From positions 46,033,082 through 46,097,081 of the forward strand of contig CM074193.1 in the NCBI GenBank assembly GCA_037179385.1: DNA of 64,000 bases, given 5' to 3'. The DNA comes from Holothuria scabra (Eukaryota; Echinodermata; Holothuroidea; Aspidochirotida; Holothuriidae). Of the stretch, positions 58,201 through 64,000 are shown in pieces. The stretch's first letter is position 1. Each line of letters begins with the position of its first letter. The position numbers and the translations under genes are program-made. A model generated the notes under the pieces. The model searched no databases. It had not been told where the DNA came from and was given only the letters and a program-made list of their open reading frames with translations.

Positions 58201-60329
58201 CTCCCACCCCATAGCACCACCACTGCAAACTTGGGTATGGCTGATTAGGAAAAGCTCTGTTCACACAGGTCCACTGTCTTCCACCCTTTGATGACGAGGT
58301 TTTCCATGACCTTTAAAACCAGTTAGCCATTCCAGGACATTTCCACAACCTCTTGAGAATAACAATGTACTTTCCAGATTTTAAAAAGACAGAAACACAA
58401 TGAGAATTAGGTTAGTCAAGTAACAAAATTGAACTTATATGACTTTCAATGACTTGAAAAAATGGTCAAATTCAACCTGTGCCTTAAAATATAAGCCATT
58501 CTAATTCGATAATTCAATTTTTTTCAGTTCAATTTATTTATTCCAGTATAAATACATAGAATATTTACAAAAAGGAGTAATAAAATAAGGTTACAAATCC
58601 AATAATAAGACAAAACATGTACAGAAAGTTGGTTCACATTAAAACATTAAAGGCTTAAAAGTCTACAACAAATTGTGTCAAAGTTTTAGGTTGATTGAAA
58701 AGGACAGCTCTGTAGACGAAGGAATTCTTGAATAAAGTTATTCTGTACTTCAGTAAAATGAATGGATTTCTTAGGTTTTTCTGTGACAGTACATTGAGGC
58801 TTTTGAAGTAATTATGCAATGGGTGATTATGATCATCATTAACTTTTGTGGTCATTCTTATAAACTCATTTTTGGCAGAGACATTCACAGTAAGTAATGA
58901 GATCCACAGACCAGTGACATGTGAAATGAATGGATGTACCATCCCACACCTTCATGCAAAAACAAAGGACTCACTTTACAAAATGGCTTCAATGTTGCAA
59001 CCATATAGTCATCCTGCAGCAGACCTGGCCTTACAGTTAACTTGAAATTCATAAACAATATCAGCTTCTTTCACACTTGTTGTGACTAAGCATCATACCA
59101 CATTTGCCTTTGAAATCCTATTTCTCTAGCCCCTCTTCAAGAGAAAATTTGAAAGAATGTAAACCTACCTCACACAGTCTGTATCGAACTCCAAGTGTGT
59201 TTGAGTAACAAAGCCTAAGGCAAACAGCTGATGTCCCAAAGCCTGTTTTCCAATCATAAACTGAGCTGTGTTAGTGCGATCTAAACAGTCTACACAATTT
59301 GTACGGACAACACCAGTCTGAATGGTAAAAAAGAAAGACAGTGATGCAGATCATACTAGACTTTAACATCTTAGGCTTACCAACGTGGGACATCTTATGG
59401 GGCCTTAATTCCTTTGCCCTTTAACTTATCATGTTATGCTATATATCTCTAATATGTTACAAGTGGCTTAGACTCAAGAATGTCAGCTATTCACAGGGTC
59501 CTAAGAGAACTAGTGGGGGACTTAGGTTTTTCTACTTGGTTCCTAACCAACTGCTTTAAGTTGGGCCGGTCCCCACCGACCTGATTATATGCCTAATGTA
59601 TAATTCTTGCACTACCATAAGCAGAAATTTTAGAACACGCTCAAAATGTTTTTGCAGCTTAAGCTTCTGGGAATGTACATCGACATATGCCAGCATGCTT
59701 GAAATGTGTAAGACTTATACCTAATCTACTAGAGTATAGCAGCCTATTAACACCACATGACTAATTTTTCACACACGCATACATAGGCTTGAAGGATAAG
59801 TGGATAAGAGTGCAGCATTATTCATAGAGGTGAAGAATTTACCTGTTTATATATGACTCTTTCTTCTGTTGAAAAACTGTGAAATAAAAAAAGAACATAG
59901 TTAATTAAATTGGTACATACATCTAATCTTTATTTCAACTCACTGACATTTACACAGAGTGTTTTGCAATAGCTAAATTGGCTTCTATCATGATTAAACT
60001 ATTCAAATATGACATATGATAGGCAAAAACCAATGCATCTGACTCAAAACTCCAAAGTTATGCAAACACTATACGATGAATAACTTAACAGTTATTCACA
60101 TAATATATATTTAATAATCACACATGAAATTTTAGTGAACTGAGAAAACTTTGATTTCAAGTAATCCTTCTAGATTATAATATAAGAAGACATAACCTAA
60201 CATTCAACTCACTCTCTGCTTTTCTTTAGTTTACTGGGATCAAGAACCGGTCCAAACAAGAACAATCCAGTTTGTTCCACAACTGCTTCACCGACACTTT
60301 CCAGTTTGGCTATGACATCTAATTTAGGA
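38093..60329 (-). CDS. FIG4, phosphoinositide 5-phosphatase (Sac domain), C-terminal eleven exons
   Basis: FIG4 removes the 5-phosphate of PtdIns(3,5)P2 and works with PIKfyve and VAC14 on endosome and lysosome membranes, where it is also needed for PIKfyve activity. Eleven minus-strand exons (60,213-60,329; 59,843-59,876; 59,169-59,317; 55,516-55,682; 53,661-53,805; 51,157-51,351; 46,496?-46,689; 45,826-45,982; 44,994-45,073; 43,621-43,719; 38,093-38,255) give about 500 residues. They match vertebrate FIG4 (about 907 residues) from roughly residue 430 to the end. The catalytic motif CVDCLDRT (CX5R-T) is intact. QYGGSQLVH and the [11 protein letters not shown] region separate it from SAC1 and INPP5F. 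All junctions are GT-AG and in phase except the exon 7 donor. The N-terminal half lies beyond position 64,000. The coordinates span introns as well as exons. Confidence 0.95.
38893..38978 (+). mobile_element. SINE head (Glu-like), first part of an interrupted SINE
   Basis: GTGTTTGGTCTAACAGTAAG and TGGTTCTATTCCCAGGTCG form the tRNA-like head, followed by AGTCATACCAAAGACT. The SINE breaks off here; its body resumes at about 40,252 after the TGACC-array element. Confidence 0.8.
38979..40250. mobile_element. TGACC-array element, copy B, inserted in a SINE
   Basis: Same ends as copy A at 2,257: AACCAGAAAGCCAAAAGGCT on the left and GCCTTCGGCAAGAAATC on the right, with a (CA)n tract at about 40,174-40,206. 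About eight units of roughly 145 bp lie inside. Exact DR1 motifs (TGACCTTTGACCT) are at 39,594 and 39,750, with variants in most other units. Insertion in the SINE between AAAGACT and AAAAATGG is clear. Confidence 0.8.
40252..40672 (+). mobile_element. SINE body interrupted again by an M1 MITE
   Basis: AAAATGGAACCTACTGCCAT to GGCCATGGCTGGCTTGTCTT continues the SINE from 38,978. At about 40,365 an M1 MITE (to about 40,632, ends ACATGAATCCGG and TTTGTCTATA) interrupts it. GTTAGAAACTGGGCCATGAA then resumes the SINE 3' end. The insertion order is SINE first, then the other two. Confidence 0.75.
41522..41655. mobile_element. 134-bp MITE with perfect 14-bp terminal inverted repeats
   Basis: CACTGTTTAACAAG at the left and CTTGTTAAACAGTG at the right. 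The interior has CCCTAACCTAATCCCTAACC, which looks like telomeric TTAGGG variants. A second copy, inverted, lies at about 47,290-47,425. Confidence 0.8.
42628..42733 (-). mobile_element. SINE 3' fragment
   Basis: Plus strand starts TAGTTAGTTAGTAAGATAGA, followed by TTTACGGCCCC, CCAACCTATTGGTTCAAG and TTCCAGTTGTGGCTCACT. This is the tail and body of the tRNA SINE family on the minus strand; the head is missing. Confidence 0.8.
42928..43108. mobile_element. MITE-like repeat (inverted copy of 9,176-9,322)
   Basis: Left end AGTGGCATAGCCACAGGGGG; right end AATCCTGGCTACGCGCCTG. Shares CTTGCAATGCAAAAAACACC and TCCTTAGACTTTTCCCTCAT (inverted) with 9,176-9,322. Confidence 0.6.
43621..43719 (-). CDS. 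fig4: FIG4 exon 10 of window
   Basis: 99 bp encoding [18 protein letters not shown] and [14 protein letters not shown]; the first codon (Arg) is split with the exon before. Corresponds to the RFVQLG... region. Acceptor TAATTTTCAG, donor AAACT|GTAAGT. Confidence 0.9.
43720..44993 (-). other. fig4: FIG4 intron between exons 10 and 9
   Basis: 1.3 kb. It contains the SINE-like block at 44,128-44,315; otherwise no gene or repeat recognised. The 118-residue open frame at 44,141-44,497 is an effect of the repeat. Confidence 0.8.
44128..44315 (+). mobile_element. SINE with conserved central domain (possible MetaSINE type)
   Basis: GTTAGTTAGTTAGGTGAGAT, ACACACCAACACGA, GTTTCCCTTTGGTTGTCTCT, ATTCTACAACCCCCAGCCC. 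Same order as 28,816-28,960. The GTTAG repeats lie at its beginning. Confidence 0.5.
44994..45073 (-). CDS. fig4: FIG4 exon 9 of window
   Basis: 80 bp encoding [20 protein letters not shown] and DALLYE, equivalent to the QPMKELYG...SEEDFSIYSRF block of FIG4. Acceptor GATATTTGCAG, donor GAAAG|GTAAAA. Confidence 0.93.
45074..45825 (-). other. fig4: FIG4 intron between exons 9 and 8
   Basis: 752 bp, no repeat or gene recognised. Confidence 0.8.
45826..45982 (-). CDS. fig4: FIG4 exon 8 of window: acidic, serine-rich linker
   Basis: 157 bp encoding [17 protein letters not shown], then [20 protein letters not shown] and [15 protein letters not shown]. Low-complexity Ser/Asp sequence stands at the position of the SSSSEDDSG linker of vertebrate FIG4. 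Acceptor TTTTTTGCAG, donor GAGG|GTGAGG. It ends in frame. Confidence 0.88.
45983..46495 (-). other. fig4: FIG4 intron between exons 8 and 7
   Basis: About 0.5 kb. It could hide a micro-exon that would resolve the phase problem of exon 7; I could not pick one with confidence. Confidence 0.6.
46496..46689 (-). CDS. fig4: FIG4 exon 7 of window; 3' boundary unresolved
   Basis: Encodes [19 protein letters not shown] (Arg from the split codon), matching the SARDF...PSPFTVR block of FIG4. A basic linker follows that includes [19 protein letters not shown], like the variable linker of vertebrate FIG4. The acceptor (TTGGTATTGCAG) is clear. The donor is not: the next exon needs two bases carried over, while the last GT sites before the in-frame TAA leave one. 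Either a weak donor further upstream is used, a micro-exon is missing, or there is a sequence error. The given left boundary is a placeholder. Confidence 0.75.
47148..47289 (+). mobile_element. tRNA-derived SINE of a second family
   Basis: AATGGTAAAGGCTTCTAACT and CTGGTTAGATTCTTATCAGG look like degenerate A and B boxes. They are followed by TGTGTCCTTGGGCAGTATGC and ACCAGGGGTTTAATGGGCAC, a body unlike that of the main SINE family here. A MITE follows directly. Confidence 0.55.
47290..47425. mobile_element. Inverted, diverged copy of the 41,522 MITE
   Basis: GATTGGCTGTTGCCATTGTA, TGTATTCTTTGTTCAGGTTA and TCGTTAGCCAGTTAGGCAAT match the inverse of 41,522-41,655. The ends have decayed (CGTTAAACATTGTG). 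Confidence 0.7.
48433..48694 (-). mobile_element. Full-length tRNA-derived SINE, Glu-like head
   Basis: The plus strand starts with (GTTA)n from 48,433. It continues with AGAGTTTTACGGCCC, the SINE body inverted, then GACCTGGGAAGTGAACCCAG (B box inverse) and CCGCGTGAGAGGCAGATGCT (anticodon arm inverse). On the minus strand the anticodon loop reads CTCTCAC, as in tRNA-Glu(CTC). The (CTAA)n tail is at the 3' end. Confidence 0.88.
48838..49075 (+). mobile_element. Diverged tRNA-derived SINE
   Basis: GGTATAGAGGTTACAGCATG and TAGAGTTTGACTTCTGGCCT (head); ATTGTGCGTGGAGCTCAGCA, GAAAACAAGCCAGTTAGCCA and TTAAGCCAATTGGTTAAT (body). Closest to the Ser/Leu-like head type. Confidence 0.65.
50500..50662. 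mobile_element. MITE with CAGG(C/T)GC ends (copy 1)
   Basis: CAGGCGCAGATTCACACATT at the left, AAATCTGGGCCTG at the right, with poly-C before the right end. The interior shares TTCCAAAAAGGAGGGCTGAC and GGGCTGAGGCCGTATAAGCC with 53,962-54,125. Terminal CAGG is hAT-like, but no clear 8-bp duplication is visible. Confidence 0.6.
51011..51052 (-). pseudogene. U2 snRNA-derived fragment
   Basis: On the minus strand this reads TTGGCCTTTTGGCTGAGATC, then ATGTATAGCATCTGTTCTT. It matches the 5' region of U2 snRNA (the CGGCCTTTTGGCTAAGATCA and GTGTAGTATCTGTTCTT segments, including the branch-point-pairing GTAGTA region) with a handful of changes; GTAGTA is GTATAG-like here and thus altered. Sequence on both sides is not U2. 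It is a short pseudogene fragment or part of a U2-derived retroelement. Confidence 0.7.
51157..51351 (-). CDS. fig4: FIG4 exon 6 of window
   Basis: 195 bp encoding [19 protein letters not shown], then an acidic variable part and [20 protein letters not shown]. Corresponds to the FIG4 segment beginning with the WW..E.I..LPLPYDE block and ending with the FDDTF-like block. Acceptor TACTTTTCAG, donor ACAAG|GTACTG. Confidence 0.95.
52421..52590 (-). mobile_element. tRNA-derived SINE, 3' two thirds
   Basis: Plus strand: TTAGTTTAGTTAGTTAGATG, GAGTTTTATGGCTCAG, CCAACCTATTGGTTCCAG, TTCCAGTTGTGGCTCACTGG, GCAGTAAGTTCCATTTTTAA. The tRNA head is absent. Confidence 0.8.
52800..52992 (+). mobile_element. 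LINE 3' end fragment with (GAAAT)n tail
   Basis: The stretch before AAACGAAATGAAATGAAATG resembles the 3' UTR and tail of the LINE at 15,700-15,972 in layout (TTGTATATATG..., then the GAAAT repeat). It is probably a strongly 5'-truncated insertion of a related element. Confidence 0.55.
53661..53805 (-). CDS. fig4: FIG4 exon 5 of window
   Basis: 145 bp encoding [31 protein letters not shown] and a less conserved end ([10 protein letters not shown]). Matches the end of the FIG4 Sac module and the start of the C-terminal region. Acceptor TTTCTCTAG, donor AACAG|GTTTGT. Confidence 0.95.
53962..54125. mobile_element. MITE with CAGG ends (copy 2)
   Basis: CAGGCATGGATCCAGACATT ... AAATCCGCACCTG. 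Shares its interior with 50,500-50,662 (CATTCCAAAAAGG, GGCTGAGGCCGTAAAAGCCC). Confidence 0.6.
55060..55215. mobile_element. Partial M1 MITE
   Basis: TATAGACGAATCCCAACAAC, AGTCAGCCATAACTGGGGCC, ATCATGGGTGGTTGTACACT, then GTATATGAGGGTTTAAAT. Covers the left and central parts of M1; the right terminal repeat is missing. Confidence 0.75.
55516..55682 (-). CDS. fig4: FIG4 exon 4 of window
   Basis: 167 bp encoding [40 protein letters not shown] and [15 protein letters not shown]. The QYGGSQLVH motif is diagnostic of FIG4 within the Sac family. Acceptor TTTTATAG, donor TTTTCAG|GTAAGA. Confidence 0.97.
56590..56890. mobile_element. Partial copy of the palindromic MITE
   Basis: CAATTCTCCCAACCTACTTA, CTTATCTTTATCCAGACACA and CAAAGAGCTGTACCAATTGA match the left half of 35,630-36,235. 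Confidence 0.65.
58525..58950 (-). pseudogene. LINE ORF2 C-terminal remnant
   Basis: The minus-strand frame at 58,655-58,942 has a layout common at the end of non-LTR ORF2 proteins: [20 protein letters not shown], then [36 protein letters not shown] short AT-rich 3' region follows. It is 5'-truncated and probably dead. It lies in a FIG4 intron in the same orientation as FIG4. Confidence 0.5.
59169..59317 (-). CDS. fig4: FIG4 exon 3 of window: catalytic exon
   Basis: 149 bp encoding [20 protein letters not shown], then the conserved [16 protein letters not shown] and EFDTDCVR. This is the Sac phosphatase P-loop (CX5R-T) with the nucleophile Cys and the Arg present. Acceptor ACCATTCAG, donor GAG|GTAGGT. 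Enzymatic competence is inferred from the intact motif. Confidence 0.97.
59318..60212 (-). other. fig4: FIG4 introns around exon 2 of the window
   Basis: Introns 59,318-59,842 and 59,877-60,212. A fragment resembling SINE 3' sequence (GGTTCCTAACCAACTGCTTT) is near 59,540. Nothing else recognised. Confidence 0.75.
59843..59876 (-). CDS. fig4: FIG4 exon 2 of window (34 bp)
   Basis: A short exon, too small to be found as an open frame, encoding [11 protein letters not shown]. It is supported by phase on both sides, a TTATTTCACAG acceptor and a CAG|GTAAAT donor. The residues correspond to the variable stretch just before TG(I/V)(L/V)RTNC. Confidence 0.8.
60213..60329 (-). CDS. fig4: FIG4 exon 1 of window: end of Sac domain before catalytic loop
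   Basis: 117 bp encoding [20 protein letters not shown] and [18 protein letters not shown], matching the FIG4 stretch before the catalytic motif. The acceptor is TTTTAG and the donor GA|GTGAGT. The first base completes a codon begun in an upstream exon outside the window. Its last two bases join the first base of the next exon. Confidence 0.9.
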
Positions 60330-60479
60330 CTAAAACCAGAATGCAAAAATGCATTGAGGTTTCGATGATACATAAATGTTCCGTTTCAAAGAATGCCATA
60401 ATGCACCATTTTCTTCTCATTCAAATGTAATACTAGCATGTTCAAAAAATAATTGTCATTCCTGATGACCTTTTGACCT

Positions 60480-63400
60480 CAATAAAAGCCATACATAGCT
60501 AGACAGGCAAACAACAGACAGACAGACAGATGGACAAACAACTTTCTCGAAAGATCGTATTTAAAAAGGTTCCTAGACTTTGACCCCTTGAGTCCCCAGA
60601 AGACCTTTCATTTCTGCCAAACACAATGGGGCTAAATCGAGGGTAGAAAATCGCATTTATTCCGCCTAAATAGGGATACTTGGCATATCTGCCTTTGACC
60701 TCCACCAAAAACAACATGGACCATTTCCTGACCATAACCTATCCACATACCAAATATGAATTCTATTCAAGTTTCCTACCTCAAGATATCGCATTAAAAA
60801 ATTCCAAACTTTGACCCCGAGATGACCTTTGACCTCTGCCACAAAAAACAGGAGCATCTCCTGACCATAACGTATCTACATATTAAATATGAAATCTATC
60901 CAAGCTTCCCATCTTGAGCTTTCATGTTAACAAGATTTTTAGACTTTGACCCCTGGTGACCCCAGGAGACCTTCGCCAAAATTAAATAGGACCATCTATT
61001 GTTTAAAATGCATCCACATACCAAATATGAGTTCTATTCAAAGTTTGCTACCTTGAGATATCGCGTTAACAAGGTTTTCAGACTTTTACTCCTGGTGACC
61101 CCAGGTGACCTTTCACCTCCCCTTAAAATATTACAGACCACCTCCTGACCATAACGCATCTACATACCAAATTGGAATCTATCCAAGCTTCCTATCTTGA
61201 GATATCATGTTAAGAAGATTTTTAGGCTTTGACCCCTGTTGACCCCAGGAGACCTTCGATCTCCGCCAAAATTAAATAGGACCATCTATTGACTAAAACG
61301 CATTAGGGCTGTGTTTTTTCGGTCAATTCACTATCCGTTTAACCGATTTTATTAACCGGCGGTTAACCATTTAACTGAAAATGACGTAATGTTCACACAA
61401 CAACAAAAAGTCAACATTTCCAAAGAGCGCCATCACTTTTGTACAGGAAAGTACAAGTCTAAAAAATGCGTCGTAAGTCATGCTCGCTGATGAAAGCATG
61501 TGGCAAAAATATTGTTATTTTGTGCTGGGTTTATATCATCTTTTCTCAGTAAAAGCCCATCCCGCATTTACTGAAGCTTTCTTCACACCATGTGCACTTT
61601 TTAACATTACACCAACTGTTGTATTTTCCCGCCTAGTCCTATGTAATATCGTCAGTTACCCCATGAAACACTCCAACACCGCTGCTTTGATGCAGCTTGC
61701 TTGCGATGCAGTGTTCAATACATGTACAGCGCTCACATGTTTGTCGTAGTAGCGACCTGTACAACTGCACTTTAAACAGCCCACCAGCCGCAAACATCAC
61801 AACCAAGCTCTATTACCCTGCATAAATTAAGGAATTCCCAGCATTTCTACTGTGAAGTTGTTTACAGTAGGACTTAAGGAATGTTATCATATGACATCAT
61901 TACGAACGAAAACAATGATGCATGTGGTCCCATGCATGCAGTAGACTTGCGTGCGTATCCGTTTTTACCACTAAACAAGGGACCATGTTTTGCTCGGTGA
62001 CATCATATGCATACAATCTATTGCAAAATTTGAATTGCCTCTGCATCGTGATTGGATCAAATTCGTTGATTCTGAGCCAGCCAATCACAACTCGCGCCAT
62101 CGCATATGGGCTTTAGTGTGTGAAAATACGAGACCTCCGAACGAATTTCCCCATTGAGTTTGCATTACGAAGATCGCACTTCCGAAGCTTACCTAGCTGG
62201 CCTGTGCAGCCGGCCAAGCCCCGTGCTACATTCACGGAGAAACAGCATCACGAATCTCTGCATGCGTGAATTTTTCGGGGATCCGACTAAAGTGCATTTC
62301 AGTTGCTGATTATTTTTAAACAAGACGTAAGGTTTGGACAAGAAGTGCCAAATATACGGGGGTATTTATATCAGAAAGGAACCACAACATACGTTAATCG
62401 AGTCCATTTTTTTGCTGTCCAGAACCGCTAAAAATTAGATAGTTGTGTATTTTTACATGCATCGTAGGGTGGACTTCTACAGTACAGTTCATTATCGCAA
62501 ATATACAACCCAGGCGGTTCAAGAACTGTGTATGCTTATTCATAAATATCAACATGGAATGTTCCATTTTATATGATATTGGGCAAACAAAAAAATGGCA
62601 GGAATTATCTGGTGCTAACGATTGTATTTTAAAGGTTAAATTTTTTTTCCAAATACTGCTACTAACAATGAAAAATAATGAAATTTACAGAGGTGCAGCA
62701 TGATAAAATATTTTGATTAGCTACAGGTGGGGAGATTTATTCAAATATACTTGTGCCCTAATCATGGTCTTAACTAGAAATGAAAACTCTACAAACAAGC
62801 AAAGTTGGCTAGTTAACTGGTCCACCCGAAGGTGCTTCAGTCTGGCGCGCAACCGACTTCGTTGGCTGGGCAAACGATTTTAGTGAATGTTTGGACTTTG
62901 ACCCCTAGTGACCCCAGGTGACCTTTGACCTCCCCTAGAAATATTGCAGACCATCTCCTGACCATAACGCATCTACATACCAAATATGAAATCTATCCAA
63001 GCTTCCTATCTTGAGATATCATGTTAAGAAGATTTTTTGACTTTGACCCCTGGTGACCCGAGGAGACCCTCTATCTCCGCCAAAATTACATATAACCATC
63101 TATTGACTAAAACGCATCCACATACCAAATATGAATTCTATTCAAAGTTTCCTACCTTGAGATATCACGTTAACAAGGTTTTCAGACTTTGACCCCTGGT
63201 GACCCCAGATGACGTTTGACCTCCAACAAAAACAAAAGGTACCATCTTCTGACCATAACGCATCTACATACCAAATATGAAATCTATCCAAGTTTCTTAC
63301 CTTGAGATATCATGTTTACAAGGTTTTTAGACTTTGACCCCTGGTGACTCCAGATGACCTTTGACCTCCACCAAAAACAAAAGGGACTATCTCCTGACCA

Positions 63401-64000
63401 TAACGCATCCACATACCAAATATGAAATATATCTAAGCTTCCTTCCTTGAGATATTGTGTGAATGAGATTTTCAGACTTTGACCCCCGGTGACCCAAGAT
63501 GACCTTTGACCTCTGCCAAAAACAATAGTTACCATCTCCTGACTATAACACATCCACATACCAAATATGAAATCTATTCAAGTTTCCTACCTCGAGATAT
63601 CATGTTAACAAGGTTTTTAGACTTTGACCCCTGGTGACCCCAGATGACCTTTGACCTCCGCAAAAAACAATAGGCTTCTTCCTCTCAATATGGCGCATCT
63701 ATGTACCAAGTTTGAAAACCGTCGGGCATTCCTATCTTGAGATATTGTGTTAACAAGGTTTTTAGACTTTGACCCCTGGTGACCCCACATGACCTTTGAC
63801 CTCCACCAAAAACAGTAGGGTTCTTCCTCTCAATATGGCGCATCTATGTACCAAGTTTGAAAAACTGTCGGACATTCCTATCTTGAGATATCGTGTTAAC
63901 GAGGTTTTTAGACTTTGACCCCTGGTGACCCCACATGACCTTTGACCTCCACCAAAAACAATAGGGTTCTTCCTCTTAATATGGCACATCTATGTACCAA
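60480..64000. repeat. TGACC tandem array C, interrupted by an insertion
   Basis: Units of about 145 bp: AGACTTTGACCCCTGGTGAC, CCAGATGACCTTTGACCTCC, ACCATCTCCTGACCATAACG, CATACCAAATATGAAATCTA, CTACCTTGAGATATC. Roughly six units stand before 61,303 and eight after 62,888, and the array runs off the window. It is a different subfamily from arrays A and B but shares the unit order. TGACCTTTGACCT recurs in most units. The open frames on the minus strand here are effects of the repeat. Confidence 0.85.
61303..62888. mobile_element. 1.6 kb insertion in the array, one end hAT-like
   Basis: The array stops after AAAACGCAT. The next bases, TAGGGCTGTGTTTTTTCGGT, then AACCGATTTTATTAACCGGC, resemble the TAGGGCTGTG ends of hAT elements. 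The array resumes near 62,889 but not at the point where it broke. A simple insertion with duplication is therefore not shown, and no matching right end was found (TTGTGCCCTAA near 62,752 is a weak candidate). The interior is CpG-richer around 62,040-62,260. Short open frames show no domain. Confidence 0.45.

Larger units (their letters stand above)
55683..59168 (-). other. fig4: FIG4 intron between exons 4 and 3 (3.5 kb)
   Basis: Contains part of the palindromic MITE (56,590-56,890) and a LINE C-terminal remnant (58,525-58,950). The rest, including 56,891-58,524, shows no gene or clear repeat. An RFX-like TTGCCATGGCAACA palindrome is near 57,931. Confidence 0.8.
60330..64000 (-). other. fig4: FIG4 intron continuing beyond the window
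   Basis: The upstream exon that donates the first two bases of the codon split at 60,329 was not found in these 3.7 kb. Most of it is TGACC repeat array and one insertion. The N-terminal exons should lie further right. Confidence 0.75.

Noticed and set aside
61480..61749. 89-residue frame as a hAT transposase fragment
   Set aside because: It lies near a hAT-like end, but the residues show no recognisable transposase motif.
63284..63989. Minus-strand frames repeating a FGxGQRS-like peptide
   Set aside because: They are translations of the 145-bp TGACC array units, not a repeat protein.
60330..64000. Upstream FIG4 exons in the right end of the window
   Set aside because: I looked on the minus strand for the conserved FIG4 blocks that precede the first exon seen and found none; the region is repeat array and one insertion.

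Overview
This is a 64 kb piece of animal nuclear DNA, AT-rich, with multi-exon gene structure, GT-AG introns and very dense transposable elements. I see no bacterial operons, CRISPR arrays or phage genes. The repeats (tRNA-headed SINEs, CR1/L2-like LINEs, TTAA- and 8-bp-TSD MITEs, arrays rich in TGACC) suggest a marine invertebrate, most plausibly an echinoderm. That assignment is inference and was not tested by any search.

Only one host gene can be supported. From 60,329 down to 38,093 on the minus strand, eleven exons encode the C-terminal half (about 500 residues) of FIG4, the Sac-domain phosphoinositide 5-phosphatase of the PIKfyve-VAC14 complex. The exons join in phase at nine of ten junctions and include the Sac catalytic motif [13 protein letters not shown]. 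The N-terminal exons lie to the right of the window. The introns hold SINEs, MITEs, a LINE remnant, a U2 snRNA-derived fragment and two arrays of about 145-bp TGACC repeats.

The left 38 kb shows no convincing host exon. In order it holds: a MITE and a TGACC-array element (1.1-3.9 kb); a repeat block with RFX-like palindromes and stacked AGGTCA half-sites (5.9-6.8 kb); a GC-richer segment with a small unknown ORF, followed by a 261-bp foldback (6.8-8.0 kb); SINEs; 23 units of a 26-bp hairpin minisatellite (10.06-10.65 kb); a broken CR1/L2-like LINE (11.8-16.0 kb); several MITEs with readable target-site duplications; a 2.7 kb transposon with exact 8-bp duplications nested in a MITE (23.4-26.1 kb); a second LINE remnant (26.5-27.3 kb); and further MITEs and SINEs up to FIG4.

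The window reads as one endolysosomal lipid phosphatase gene spread over a repeat-rich locus. The most interesting signals are in the repeats: arrays carrying a consensus-like nuclear-receptor DR1 motif in each period, RFX-like palindromes, the indel-free hairpin minisatellite, and nested transposons whose insertion order can be read directly.
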